A stretch of 64,000 bases of DNA from an uncultured Pseudodesulfovibrio sp. (lineage in GTDB: Bacteria; Desulfobacterota; Desulfovibrionia; Desulfovibrionales; Desulfovibrionaceae). The notes beneath the pieces were generated by a model. That model saw only the letters and a list, made by a program, of their open reading frames with translations. It had not been told where the DNA came from and searched no databases. The position numbers and the translations under genes were made by a program. Location of the stretch: the NCBI RefSeq assembly GCF_963662885.1, contig NZ_OY760055.1:320001-384000 (forward strand), in the 5' to 3' direction. Numbering within the stretch: the first letter of the stretch is position 1; every line of letters begins with the position of its first letter. This document shows positions 26,789 to 33,869 of the stretch, in pieces.

Positions 26789-26844
26789 GGGGGAAGGGGA
26801 GAAGGGAACCCTTTGAGAAAAGGGTTCCCTTCTCCCCTTCCCCC
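26789..26844. repeat. perfect 26-bp inverted repeat with four-base loop
   Basis: Left arm 26789-26814 and right arm 26819-26844 are exact reverse complements around GAGA. The arms are purine-rich on the left (GGGGGAAGGGGAGAAGGG at the outer end). It begins 15 bases after the stop of the PEP-synthase-like gene, in a convergent gap, and may terminate transcription from both sides. A diverged relative is at 5190-5235. Confidence 0.9.
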
Positions 26845-27023
26845 GAACCCCCATCCCCTCATCCCTCCTAAACTTTTTCTATCCGCTTCGCGGGGCAGCC
26901 CCCTCAAAACAGCGCTCAAAAAAAAGCCCTCGGTCCCACCGTCGCGCTCCTCCCTCCCTGGAGCGATTCGGGTGCGCAGCACCCGACAGCGGCTCTCTCT
27001 TTTTCCTGCCGTACGTGCGTCCT

Positions 27024-27152
27024 CGGGATAGGCTTTCGAGAGTGGGGCAGCTGTGCATTTTCTCCTGGGGGGCTTTCACCGCAGCGTAGCCGTCTACGTG
27101 AGGATTGGCGCGGCCGGAAAAAATGTGCAGATGGCCTGCTATCGGAAGCCGC
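27024..27152. repeat. structured dispersed intergenic element, copy B
   Basis: About 129 bases aligning with 16955-17086. The ends are nearly identical to copy A (GATAGGCTT, GAGAGTGGGG; GCAGATGGCC, GCTATCG, AAGCCGC), but the inner arms differ while still pairing: GTGCATTTTCTCC (27053-27065) with GGAAAAAATGTGC (27116-27128), and apical CGTAG (27085-27089) with CTACG (27094-27098). The apical hairpin is again flanked by ACCGCAG and GAGGA. GGCTT near the left end can also pair with AAGCC at the right end. Function unknown. Confidence 0.8.
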
Positions 27153-27170
27153 CCCCCCACCAGACCCAAG

Positions 27171-27206
27171 AAAAAAAGGCGGCTCCTTTGTGGAGCCGCC
27201 TTATTT
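27171..27206 (-). terminator. intrinsic terminator of the tmc operon
   Basis: Stem AAGGCGGCTCC (27176-27186) with GGAGCCGCCTT (27192-27202), five-base loop; on the minus strand it is followed by a run of T. It lies 26 bases after the tmcA stop. Confidence 0.95.
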
Positions 27207-27228
27207 TCGGGGGTCTAACCTCTATCCG

Positions 27229-27630
27229 TTAGGATTTGGGATGGCACTCAGCGCAGGCCACGGGGCCCTTGCCTTGTTCCTTGTGGCAACCCTGGCACTG
27301 GAGGTGGTAGGCGCGCATGAGCGGGGTGCCGCCGTCAGTGCGCGTTTCCGCGTGGCAGGAGCTGCACGGCTCGCCCTCGGAGGAGGTCTCCATGTTACGG
27401 GTGCCGTCGTCGTTCTTGGAATGGTGGCAGATGACGCAGTCGTCCAGGCCGGCCTTTTCGTTGTGGGCGTCATGCATGAAGGGCACGCGGGGGCGTTCGA
27501 GCTTGGCAAAGCCGTCCACGGGCACTTGCGTCATGTCGTCCTGGGAAAAGGCCACGGGGACCATGTACACGACAACCAGCAGGATGACGGTCAGCATGGA
27601 GGCCGCGAGGGTGAAGGTATTCTTTTTCAT
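27229..27630 (-). CDS. tmcA: TmcA, tetraheme cytochrome c3 (type II) of the Tmc complex
   Basis: Periplasmic cytochrome that takes electrons, ultimately from hydrogenases or formate dehydrogenase via type I cytochrome c3, and passes them to the Tmc membrane complex. 133 residues with an uncleaved-looking or Sec signal segment (about residues 8-29). Four heme sites CxxCH: C65/C68/H69, C89/C92/H93, C112/C115/H116 and C126/C129/H130. Additional histidines (FMHDAHN, HH after site 1, AYH) can serve as distal ligands for bis-His hemes, as in cytochrome c3. Last gene of the tmcDCBA transcript, ten bases after tmcB. Confidence 0.93.
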   Translation of the reverse strand: MKKNTFTLAASMLTVILLVVVYMVPVAFSQDDMTQVPVDGFAKLERPRVPFMHDAHNEKAGLDDCVICHHSKNDDGTRNMETSSEGEPCSSCHAETRTDGGTPLMRAYHLQCQGCHKEQGKGPVACAECHPKS

Positions 27631-27639
27631 GGCGTCCTC

Positions 27640-28959
27640 CTAGAGTTCCGGTTTTTCCATCAGTTCGTAGATGATGTCGCTGATGAACTTGCCGTGCATC
27701 CCGAGATCATAATAACCGATGATGTCTTCAATGCCGCCGTGACAGTTGTGGCACGGGATGACAACGTCGTGCACGCCGGTCGCCTTGAGCTGTTCGGCCT
27801 TGACGCGGTTGCCGGTCATGCGGGTGTTCTTGAACGGCGGCCCGCAGTTGATGACGCCGCCGCCCGCGCAGCAGCAGTAGTTGTGCTCGCGGTTGGGGGT
27901 CATCTCGACCACTTCCTTGCACAGGAAGTGGACCACGTCGCGCAGCTTGTCCATGAGGCCTCGGCCGCGGATGATATTGCACGGGTCCTGAATGGTCACC
28001 GGGTTCTCGTACTGGTGGGTGATCTTGATCTTGCCTTCGTTGATCAGCTCCCAGTAGAAGTCGATGGCGTGGATGACCGGAACCGGCATCTTCTTGTGGC
28101 CGAGCCAGCGGTTGCCCATGTCGTAGACCGAGCGGAAGGCGTGGCCACATTCGCCCATGACGATGCGTTTGACGCGCAGCTTCTGGGCCGATTCGTAGTG
28201 GGAGCGCTTGAGGCGGCCCATGTTTTCATAGTCGCCCACGAACATGCACATGTCCGAGTTGTCCCAACCCGGATGCGACGGCATGGTCCAGTCGATGCCG
28301 GCGGCGTTCATGATGGCCGCGGCCTGGTAGATGAGCTGGGTCCGGAACTTGGGTTCCGGAGCGATGACCGAGTAGTAGACGTCGGCCCCTTCCTTGTCGA
28401 GCGGGATGCGCAGGTCCGGGAACTCGTCGCGGGCCTCGTCCTCCTGCCACTGCAGGGAGTCGATCCACTCGTCGTCCTTGACCCACATCTGGTTCATGGT
28501 CGAGGCGTGGGAGTGGGCTGTGTCGCGGATGTACTGCGGGACCACGTCCAGCAGGTAGCAGATGCGACGCACCTGGGACATGATGTAGCCGGTGTCGATG
28601 CCGATGGGACAGTAGTGGGCGCACCGCTTGCAGAGGTTGCATTCGGTGTAGGCCATCTGGGCCATCTCGTAGATCCGCTGGGGCGAGACCTTGCCCTTCT
28701 TGTCCATCAGTTCGTACATGGTCTCGGTGGCCTTGTTCACGGGCGAGTAGCTCGGATCGGCGTCGTGGGACATGTAGTAGTGGCAGCCCTGTGAGCAGAG
28801 GCCGCAACGCATGCACGTCTCCCTGTACGCCCGGAGTTTGGCACCGGTTTCACTTTTGAGCATCTGGTTGACCACTTTTTCGATTTTCTCGGTGGTCAAC
28901 GCGGCGACGCCGGCTTCAAGGCCGACATCGGATATGATTCTGTCAGCTATGTGACTCAT
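27640..28959 (-). CDS. tmcB: TmcB, HdrD-like iron-sulfur subunit of the Tmc complex
   Basis: Cytoplasmic subunit resembling the HdrD/GlpC group. 439 residues: two 4Fe-4S ferredoxin motifs near the N-terminus (CMRCGLCSQGC, then CNLCKRCAHYCPIG) and two CCG-type cysteine domains, the second ending HNYCCCAGGGVINCGPPF and later CHNCHGG. In heterodisulfide reductases CCG domains bind a noncubane cluster that reduces disulfides, so an intracellular thiol or Fe-S partner is expected. Lies between tmcC and tmcA in the same transcript (32 bases after tmcC). In studied Desulfovibrio the complex carries electrons from periplasmic cytochromes to cytoplasmic sulfate reduction. Confidence 0.93.
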   Translation of the reverse strand: MSHIADRIISDVGLEAGVAALTTEKIEKVVNQMLKSETGAKLRAYRETCMRCGLCSQGCHYYMSHDADPSYSPVNKATETMYELMDKKGKVSPQRIYEMAQMAYTECNLCKRCAHYCPIGIDTGYIMSQVRRICYLLDVVPQYIRDTAHSHASTMNQMWVKDDEWIDSLQWQEDEARDEFPDLRIPLDKEGADVYYSVIAPEPKFRTQLIYQAAAIMNAAGIDWTMPSHPGWDNSDMCMFVGDYENMGRLKRSHYESAQKLRVKRIVMGECGHAFRSVYDMGNRWLGHKKMPVPVIHAIDFYWELINEGKIKITHQYENPVTIQDPCNIIRGRGLMDKLRDVVHFLCKEVVEMTPNREHNYCCCAGGGVINCGPPFKNTRMTGNRVKAEQLKATGVHDVVIPCHNCHGGIEDIIGYYDLGMHGKFISDIIYELMEKPEL

Positions 28960-28991
28960 TATTCGTACCTCGCGTTACTGTATGGTTTGGC

Positions 28992-29651
28992 CTACCAGTC
29001 GTTGGCATGGCGGACGCCGCCGAACTCGGAACCCATGTACGCCCTGGTGAACAGGACGAACAGCGCGTGGCTCAGGCGGGTGAACGGGATCAGAGCGAGC
29101 AGCAGTTCACCGGAGAGTACGTGCAGGGTGGTCATGACCAGGGGCGAGCCCACCTGGTGGTAGGCCAGCACGCCGGTGATGAAGGGCAGGGCCACGAGAA
29201 CCAGTGCGAACCAGTCCTGGCAGCGGGTGACGCCCTTGACGTGCGGCAGCGCGAAGCGGCGGTACGCGAAGACGGCGCAACAGGCCAGGGCCACGAAGCT
29301 GACGATATCGCCGAACTGCGAGGGCAGGCTCGGGATGGAGATGCCGAACGCGGTATCCCACAGGACAACGTGAGCGCCCAGGAACACGGCCACCAGCAGG
29401 AAGCAGAGGTGGAAGATGAAGGTGGTCACGGTCATCAGGGGATCGGATTTCCAGCCCATGGACTTGAACGGGATCATCCACATCAGGATGGAGCGAAGCC
29501 CGTAGTACCAGCTCATGTAGGCGATGGAGGAACCGTCCTTGGCCTTGGCCAGCGAATACATGCTGACCAAACGGTAGATGGCGCCCAGGATAAAGATGCC
29601 GAAGGCGATCCAGGCGAGGGGGCCGGTGGCGAAGACATAGAAATCAGTCAT
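28992..29651 (-). CDS. tmcC: TmcC, cytochrome b-type membrane subunit of the Tmc complex
   Basis: 219 residues with about five or six membrane helices, of the NarI/DsrM-like cytochrome b type. Candidate heme-ligand histidines include FIFHLCFLLVAVFLGAH and MTTLHVLSGE. It would move electrons, and possibly charge, across the membrane between TmcA outside and TmcB inside. Strong ribosome binding site (GGGGGAG) before the ATG at 29651; 12 bases after tmcD. Assignment rests on membrane topology and on its place between tmcD and tmcB. Confidence 0.9.
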   Translation of the reverse strand: MTDFYVFATGPLAWIAFGIFILGAIYRLVSMYSLAKAKDGSSIAYMSWYYGLRSILMWMIPFKSMGWKSDPLMTVTTFIFHLCFLLVAVFLGAHVVLWDTAFGISIPSLPSQFGDIVSFVALACCAVFAYRRFALPHVKGVTRCQDWFALVLVALPFITGVLAYHQVGSPLVMTTLHVLSGELLLALIPFTRLSHALFVLFTRAYMGSEFGGVRHANDW

Positions 29652-29663
29652 ATCAGCTCCCCC

Positions 29664-30923
29664 TTAGAAGTCGCATACTTCCGCGACGATGCGGATGTAG
29701 CTGTTGTTCTCGATGGCGCGGATGAGCACCTTGGTGCCGTCCTCGCTGAAGATCGGAGGCCAAACGGCGTCGAAGTCCCGTTCATAGGACTTGCCGTTGA
29801 CCAGAATCCGGAATCTGCCGTTCTTTTCCACCTTGGCGGCCACTGTCTTGGAATCGGGAGAGAAGACCGCGGGCCAGGCCATGTCGTAGGTGCCGGACCA
29901 GGGAGTGCCGTCAACCACGATGCGGAAGTCCTCGTTGCAATTGGAGGCCAGGATGGCGGCGCGCTGTCCGTCGGGGCTGACCACCAGATCGGAAACGGTG
30001 GGCCAGGTCTCGTTCCAGGCTGCGTTGTTCACGCAGGCGGTGAACTGGCCGTAGCTGGTGGCCACCACGGCCCACAGCTTTTCGCCGGAGGCGTCGTACT
30101 GGAGATAGAAGCACTGGACGTAGCGGGGTTCCCACAGGGTCTGACCGTCCTTGTCCACGCCCCATTTGCCGGCCACGCGGACCGGAGCGGCAACGCTGCC
30201 GTCCTTGGGACAGAAGACCGGTTCCCAGACCTGGTTGTAGGTCTTGGGCCAGGGCTTGTCGTCGACCACGATGGTGTGGTCGTAAACCGTGGTCCTGCAG
30301 GTGGCTGCAATGGAATCACCGGTTTTGTTGAACACCGGGTTCCAGATGTTTACGTAACGGCCCTTCCATGCTTCGCCGTCCATGGCCACGGTGTACACGC
30401 CGCGCTTGAACCCTTCGAGGTCGGCGGCGGCCAGGCCTTCTGCCTGAACCACGGCCGCGGAGTGCGCGCCGTCCTTGGACAGGGCGGGCATGTTGGCGTT
30501 TTCATACAGGGTTTCCCAAGGCTCGCCGTTGATGGAGATACCGTACTGTTCCATGGACTTGCACATGGTGGCGATGACGGAGCCGTCTTCGCTGAACATG
30601 GTGTCCCAGATATAGTCGGTGGTCTCGCCCATGGCTTCGCCGTCGGCGACCAGGACCCATTCCATGTCCTGCTGGCAGATGGCGGTCAGGCGGCCGTCAG
30701 GGGAGAATTTCGGATACCAGATCTTTTCGAACGTGGCTTCCCAGACCGAGTCGTTGGTGCGAATGGAGAATTCGCCGTCGCCGACCTTGACGATCGCGAC
30801 GAAAGTCTCGCCGTCAGGCGAAACGTACGGCTCTTCCTGCCATTCGTGTCCTTCGAGGAGGGAGAGGGATTTAACGACCGTTTTTTGGCCGGGTTCCCAG
30901 TCCCATGAGGAGATTTTTCCCAT
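29664..30923 (-). CDS. tmcD: TmcD, beta-propeller protein of the Tmc operon
   Basis: 419 residues from the ATG at 30923, which has AAGGGGG upstream. Repeats of about 45 residues, each with a pattern like W-P-FSPDG or SEDGS followed by I-A, V-DG-PW (for example IWYPKFSPDGRL, IWDTMFSEDGSV, WNPVFNKTGDSI, VWEPVFCPKDGS, MAWPAVFSPDSK, VWPPIFSEDGTK), indicating a WD40/TolB-like propeller. No signal peptide, so probably cytoplasmic. Propeller subunits usually mediate assembly; its exact role in the complex is not known. First gene of the operon, behind a 700-base leader with hairpins. Gene order here is D-C-B-A in the direction of transcription. Confidence 0.85.
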   Translation of the reverse strand: MGKISSWDWEPGQKTVVKSLSLLEGHEWQEEPYVSPDGETFVAIVKVGDGEFSIRTNDSVWEATFEKIWYPKFSPDGRLTAICQQDMEWVLVADGEAMGETTDYIWDTMFSEDGSVIATMCKSMEQYGISINGEPWETLYENANMPALSKDGAHSAAVVQAEGLAAADLEGFKRGVYTVAMDGEAWKGRYVNIWNPVFNKTGDSIAATCRTTVYDHTIVVDDKPWPKTYNQVWEPVFCPKDGSVAAPVRVAGKWGVDKDGQTLWEPRYVQCFYLQYDASGEKLWAVVATSYGQFTACVNNAAWNETWPTVSDLVVSPDGQRAAILASNCNEDFRIVVDGTPWSGTYDMAWPAVFSPDSKTVAAKVEKNGRFRILVNGKSYERDFDAVWPPIFSEDGTKVLIRAIENNSYIRIVAEVCDF

Positions 30924-30964
30924 AGCACCCCCTTGTGTTGTGACACCGCTCCCGAAAGAGCGGC

Positions 30965-30991
30965 AAAAAATCATCCCGCCTTAAAGGCGAG
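30965..30991 (-). terminator. terminator-like hairpin in the tmcD leader (possible attenuator)
   Basis: Minus-strand stem CTCGCC/GGCGGG with a five-base loop followed after ATGA by T6. It is 40-70 bases upstream of the tmcD start, so it would end a leader transcript or attenuate the operon. A second hairpin (30946-30963) between it and the ribosome binding site supports a regulated leader. Confidence 0.5.
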
Positions 30992-31562
30992 ACCGTTCAT
31001 TCAACGCGGGGTCGTATCCATCCGGCGGCGGTCACTTCGGGCCATCCCGGCAGGGTCATCGGATTACAGGCATCCGCCGGGCACGCGGTGCGCAGCCCGG
31101 CGGGCGTGTCTGAATCCAAGGGATGACCCGTTGCGGGTGGTGAAGCCCTCCATGAGCGATCTGCCCGGGATCGCCGCTTTGGACGCTTTCGACTCCCAAG
31201 GATTCGAGGCGGTCGGGCGGTTTGCGCCGTCCGAACCAGGAAGTGCATCCCTTCCCGAAGTGCACCCTCGATTCCGTTGCTGATACCAGCTAAAATCTCG
31301 GGCTCTAGACTCAATTGCACCAGAAATATTCAAATATTTCAAAAGGTTCCCTACCTTAAGCAATCGTTTGGCCTGAGACAGAGCTATGTATAAGCACATG
31401 GCAAGAAAATAGTCCATTCTTTTCAGAGTTAAATGGGTATTCCAGACCTGCTAGGTTCGTTATTTTTGAGTAAAATAGCCAAAAGAACCCCTGATTTGGC
31501 TCAACGGCGGGGTTAAGTGGTCTTTTCCTCCTGAACAAGGAGGTATTAGGCGAGTTACGGCA

Positions 31563-31589
31563 GGACGCCGGCCAAGTTGGCCGGCGTCC
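31563..31589 (-). terminator. hairpin after the TadG-like gene
   Basis: Eleven-pair perfect stem GGACGCCGGCC (31563-31573) with GGCCGGCGTCC (31579-31589), loop AAGTT. It lies 34 bases beyond the stop codon at 31624. There is no clear T tract, so termination strength is uncertain. Confidence 0.55.
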
Positions 31590-31623
31590 TTGAGGAGGGA
31601 GGGATGTCGGAAGGAGAGGAGGG

Positions 31624-32793
31624 CTATTGCCTGGTTGAATCGAGCATCAGTCGGCTGATGCGCAGGAGGCAATCCGAGCCGTCGGAATCGGGGTCTACCG
31701 CCACGGTGTTGATGAACCGAGCCTGGACGTTGCCCGAACTGTCCACGCTTTCGATGAAGAATGCGCCCAGTTCGTACACGGTCAGGGTGTTGCGACCGCC
31801 TGCGGGAGGGTAGCGGGGGTCGTAGAAGGAGATGATGACAACGCGCGGGCTGTCCAGCGGATCGCTGAAGGAACTGCCTTCGATCGCGTTGGTCGTTTCA
31901 TCCCAGGCGGCATAGGGGTCCAGCCCGATGAGCGTGCTGGTTCCGGCCTTGACCGGCCCGGCGGAGTTGCCCGGTTCCAGCAGCAACTCATCGCCCGGGG
32001 CCACGGTGGCATAGCTGTTGGAGCCGGTGCAGCCTTCGATGTTTTCCTTGATCATGGCCGCGCCGGTGATCGGGTCACCCTTGTTCACCGGAGGCAGGTC
32101 CACCAGGTTGTACTGGCCGGGCACGATGGTCAGGCTCGGATCGCCGGGCTTGATGATGATCTGGGTGCCCACGTCGTCCTGGGTGTAGCCGAGCACGTTG
32201 ATGGTGGCCATCTCCTGCGGGCTTTCCACGTCCAGGGTTCCATTCTGGTAATACTTGGTGCCGGGGGCGGCGTTGTCGTCCCACTCGTACTTTGTCGGCA
32301 CGACAAAGGGCTTGGAGCACTTGCTCGAGCACATGCCTGCCAGTCCGGCCCGGGCGGTGACGGTAATGTCCATGAAGGGCTTGCCCACGGCCTTTCCGAA
32401 ATAGAGTGGGAAGGGGTTTTCGCGCAGGGCGGTCAGGGAGATGGTCACTTCCACCTGGTCCGGGTTCTGTTCATCGGGTACGCCGTCGCGAAGAAACACG
32501 ATGTCCGCGTCGGTCAGGGCCTTGTCGGGCACGTCCTCGTCGGTCAGGTTGCGGGAGGCATAGTTGGCCACGATGCGGCGGAGCTTGGCGAGGTCGCGCC
32601 CTTCTGCCAGCAGCGAATTTGCCCCGGCAAGGGCCCCCGCGTCAGCCGCGGTCTGCAGTGCGCTCCGCTTGAGGTACGCCCGGCCGAGGTCCACGGCCAG
32701 GGCGGTCAACCCCATGAGGGCGGCCATGCACATGCTGACCATCACGGTGGCGAAGCCGCGTTCGTCGTTCAGTCTATGGATAATGTTGCGCAT
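31624..32793 (-). CDS. TadG-like pilus assembly/Flp-associated protein
   Basis: 389 residues. Begins with a prepilin-like N-terminus (NDERGFATVMVSM) and one membrane helix (about residues 14-36), followed by the TadG hallmark AVDLGRAYLKRSALQTAADAGALAGANSLL (about 34-63; DLG plus AADAxALAxA). The remainder is an exported domain of about 300 residues without a recognised VWA domain. TadG-type proteins anchor or prime Flp/tad pili. Third gene of a three-gene operon; no TadA ATPase, TadB/C or RcpA secretin is in this window, so the machinery must be elsewhere or the genes serve another role. Confidence 0.82.
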   Translation of the reverse strand: MRNIIHRLNDERGFATVMVSMCMAALMGLTALAVDLGRAYLKRSALQTAADAGALAGANSLLAEGRDLAKLRRIVANYASRNLTDEDVPDKALTDADIVFLRDGVPDEQNPDQVEVTISLTALRENPFPLYFGKAVGKPFMDITVTARAGLAGMCSSKCSKPFVVPTKYEWDDNAAPGTKYYQNGTLDVESPQEMATINVLGYTQDDVGTQIIIKPGDPSLTIVPGQYNLVDLPPVNKGDPITGAAMIKENIEGCTGSNSYATVAPGDELLLEPGNSAGPVKAGTSTLIGLDPYAAWDETTNAIEGSSFSDPLDSPRVVIISFYDPRYPPAGGRNTLTVYELGAFFIESVDSSGNVQARFINTVAVDPDSDGSDCLLRISRLMLDSTRQ

Positions 32794-32798
32794 GGCCG

Positions 32799-33188
32799 TT
32801 ACTCCATCTTGGCGCGGGCTACCGTGGTCATGCCGCCGGGCATGAGGTTGTCCCAGGGGAACACGGTGCTGTCCGCAAAGTTGTAATTCAGGGAGACCGA
32901 GACCTCCTGTCCCAGATCCCGGTCGTCGGGTCCGAGTTCCACGGATACGGTCAGGTTGTCCGTGGTAAGCCCTTCTGACGCCACGTAGGAGAGTACCGTT
33001 TCCGCGGGGTCGTCCCCGCGCGAGGCCATGATCACGCCCTCGCGGGCGGCCCGGGTAAGAATCTGATTCATGTCTATTATCTTGGCGGCGTCCCAGATCC
33101 CGGCCAGCAAGGGGACCAGAAGAAGGGACATGAGCAGGGCGAATTCAATGGCCGCGCTGCCGCTTGTGGTGTCGTTGTTCTTGCGCAT
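32799..33188 (-). CDS. TadE-like pseudopilin
   Basis: 129 residues from the ATG at 33188. N-terminal type IV prepilin-like processing site: SG followed by SAAIEFALL, with Glu at +5 after the Gly, then a 20-residue hydrophobic helix, the family hallmark of TadE minor pseudopilins. It would be cleaved by a TadV-like prepilin peptidase and inserted in the inner membrane. Lies five bases upstream of the TadG-like gene and two bases after another TadE-like gene, in one operon. It has no cysteine pair or other enzymatic motif. Confidence 0.85.
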   Translation of the reverse strand: MRKNNDTTSGSAAIEFALLMSLLLVPLLAGIWDAAKIIDMNQILTRAAREGVIMASRGDDPAETVLSYVASEGLTTDNLTVSVELGPDDRDLGQEVSVSLNYNFADSTVFPWDNLMPGGMTTVARAKME

Positions 33189-33190
33189 GG

Positions 33191-33598
33191 CTACCTCTCG
33201 TGGGTCATGACGGCCGTGGCCGCGACCTGGCTGCAACTGTCGGCCACTGACGGGATCAGGTTGCCGAGGACCAGGAATTCAAAAGGCACGGAAACGGTCA
33301 CATCCACCGGCTCGGACGGCTCACGCGGGCCGACCTGAACCAGGGCCGCCTGTTCGACACCGCCGGCGATCAGTTCCTTTTGGATCACGTCCTTGATCTG
33401 ATTCAGGGTGGGCTCGTTGAGGACGGCCATTCGCGCGCCCTCGAAAGCAGCGTCCCGCACCACCCCACGGGTCCAAAACAATCGGGCCGCGTCCATCACG
33501 CCCATCATCAATATTAAGAATACGGGCAGCAGCATGGCCATTTCCACTGCGGCCATGCCGAGCCGCTTTTTCTTGTGCGTGTTGTTTCGTCTCATCAT
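33191..33598 (-). CDS. TadE-like pseudopilin, first gene of the operon
   Basis: 135 residues. The leader is basic (RRNNTHKKKRLG) and is followed by MAAVEMAMLLPVFLILMM, again Gly then Glu at +5, the prepilin peptidase pattern. The domain after the helix (about residues 30-135) has DAARLFWTRGVVRDAAFEGARMAV, the TadE signature. Start is ATG at 33598 or the adjacent ATG at 33595, with GGAGG upstream. A sigma-54-type promoter lies about 35 bases further upstream (33632-33647). Confidence 0.85.
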   Translation of the reverse strand: MMRRNNTHKKKRLGMAAVEMAMLLPVFLILMMGVMDAARLFWTRGVVRDAAFEGARMAVLNEPTLNQIKDVIQKELIAGGVEQAALVQVGPREPSEPVDVTVSVPFEFLVLGNLIPSVADSCSQVAATAVMTHER

Positions 33599-33631
33599 TG
33601 CATCCTCCAGTAAGGAATGTGCATTGTACGA

Positions 33632-33647
33632 AGCAAGGGACATGCCA
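33632..33647 (-). promoter_or_regulatory. sigma-54 promoter of the TadE/TadG-like operon
   Basis: On the minus strand the sequence reads TGGCATGTCCCTTGCT. GG and GC fall exactly 12 bases apart, matching the -24/-12 consensus TGGCAC-N5-TTGC at all positions except the last base of the first box. Transcription would start about 12 bases downstream, leaving a leader of roughly 20 bases before the ribosome binding site and ATG at 33598. An enhancer-binding activator site would be expected in the AT-rich DNA upstream (33650-33800). Confidence 0.82.
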
Positions 33648-33802
33648 GTGATTGCATTCAAAAAAAGTTTTTAATCAGTTAATATGTTTGTATTTAAAAA
33701 TGTGACCAAATCAGAATTCCTGTCGTAGTCGAAAAGCCGTGTCCACATTTGATGGAGTAGAGCGGCGTCAATTTTCTATTTTTAGTGGACATATTTGACC
33801 GT

Positions 33803-33846
33803 AAAAAAACGAAAAAAGGGCGGCCCCGGCATCGGGACCGCCCAGC
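33803..33846 (-). terminator. intrinsic terminator of the chemoreceptor gene
   Basis: On the minus strand GGGCGGTCCC pairs with GGGGCCGCCC through a six-base loop and is followed by T6-CG-T7. It lies 24 bases after the stop at 33870. Confidence 0.95.
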
Positions 33847-33869
33847 ATGATGAGCAAATCAATGAGCTA

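Larger units (their letters stand above)
26775..27228. other. 454-base convergent intergenic region
   Basis: No gene that I would support. It holds, in order, the 26-bp palindrome (26789-26844), a C-rich stretch, a hairpin CGGGTGC-gca-GCACCCG at 26969-26985 inside a GAGC/GCTC outer pair and followed by a T-rich run (possible plus-strand terminator), structured element copy B (27024-27152) and the tmc terminator (27171-27206). Confidence 0.7.
30924..31623 (-). other. 700-base non-coding region upstream of tmcD; possible regulated leader and decayed DNA
   Basis: I see no convincing gene. Near tmcD there are two hairpins (CCGCTC/GAGCGG at 30946-30963, and the terminator-like one at 30965-30991). 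The stretch 31300-31500 is much more AT-rich than its surroundings and contains short minus-strand open frames with plausible peptide character (one begins near 31417, MDYFLAMCLYIALSQAKRL), but none continues cleanly; a degraded insertion is possible. The far end carries a hairpin behind the tad-like genes (31563-31589). Confidence 0.5.

Noticed and set aside
30997..31538. Short minus-strand open frames upstream of tmcD (for example from 31417 or 31320) as genes
   Set aside because: They overlap each other in different frames, have poor ribosome binding sites and break off into low-coding sequence.
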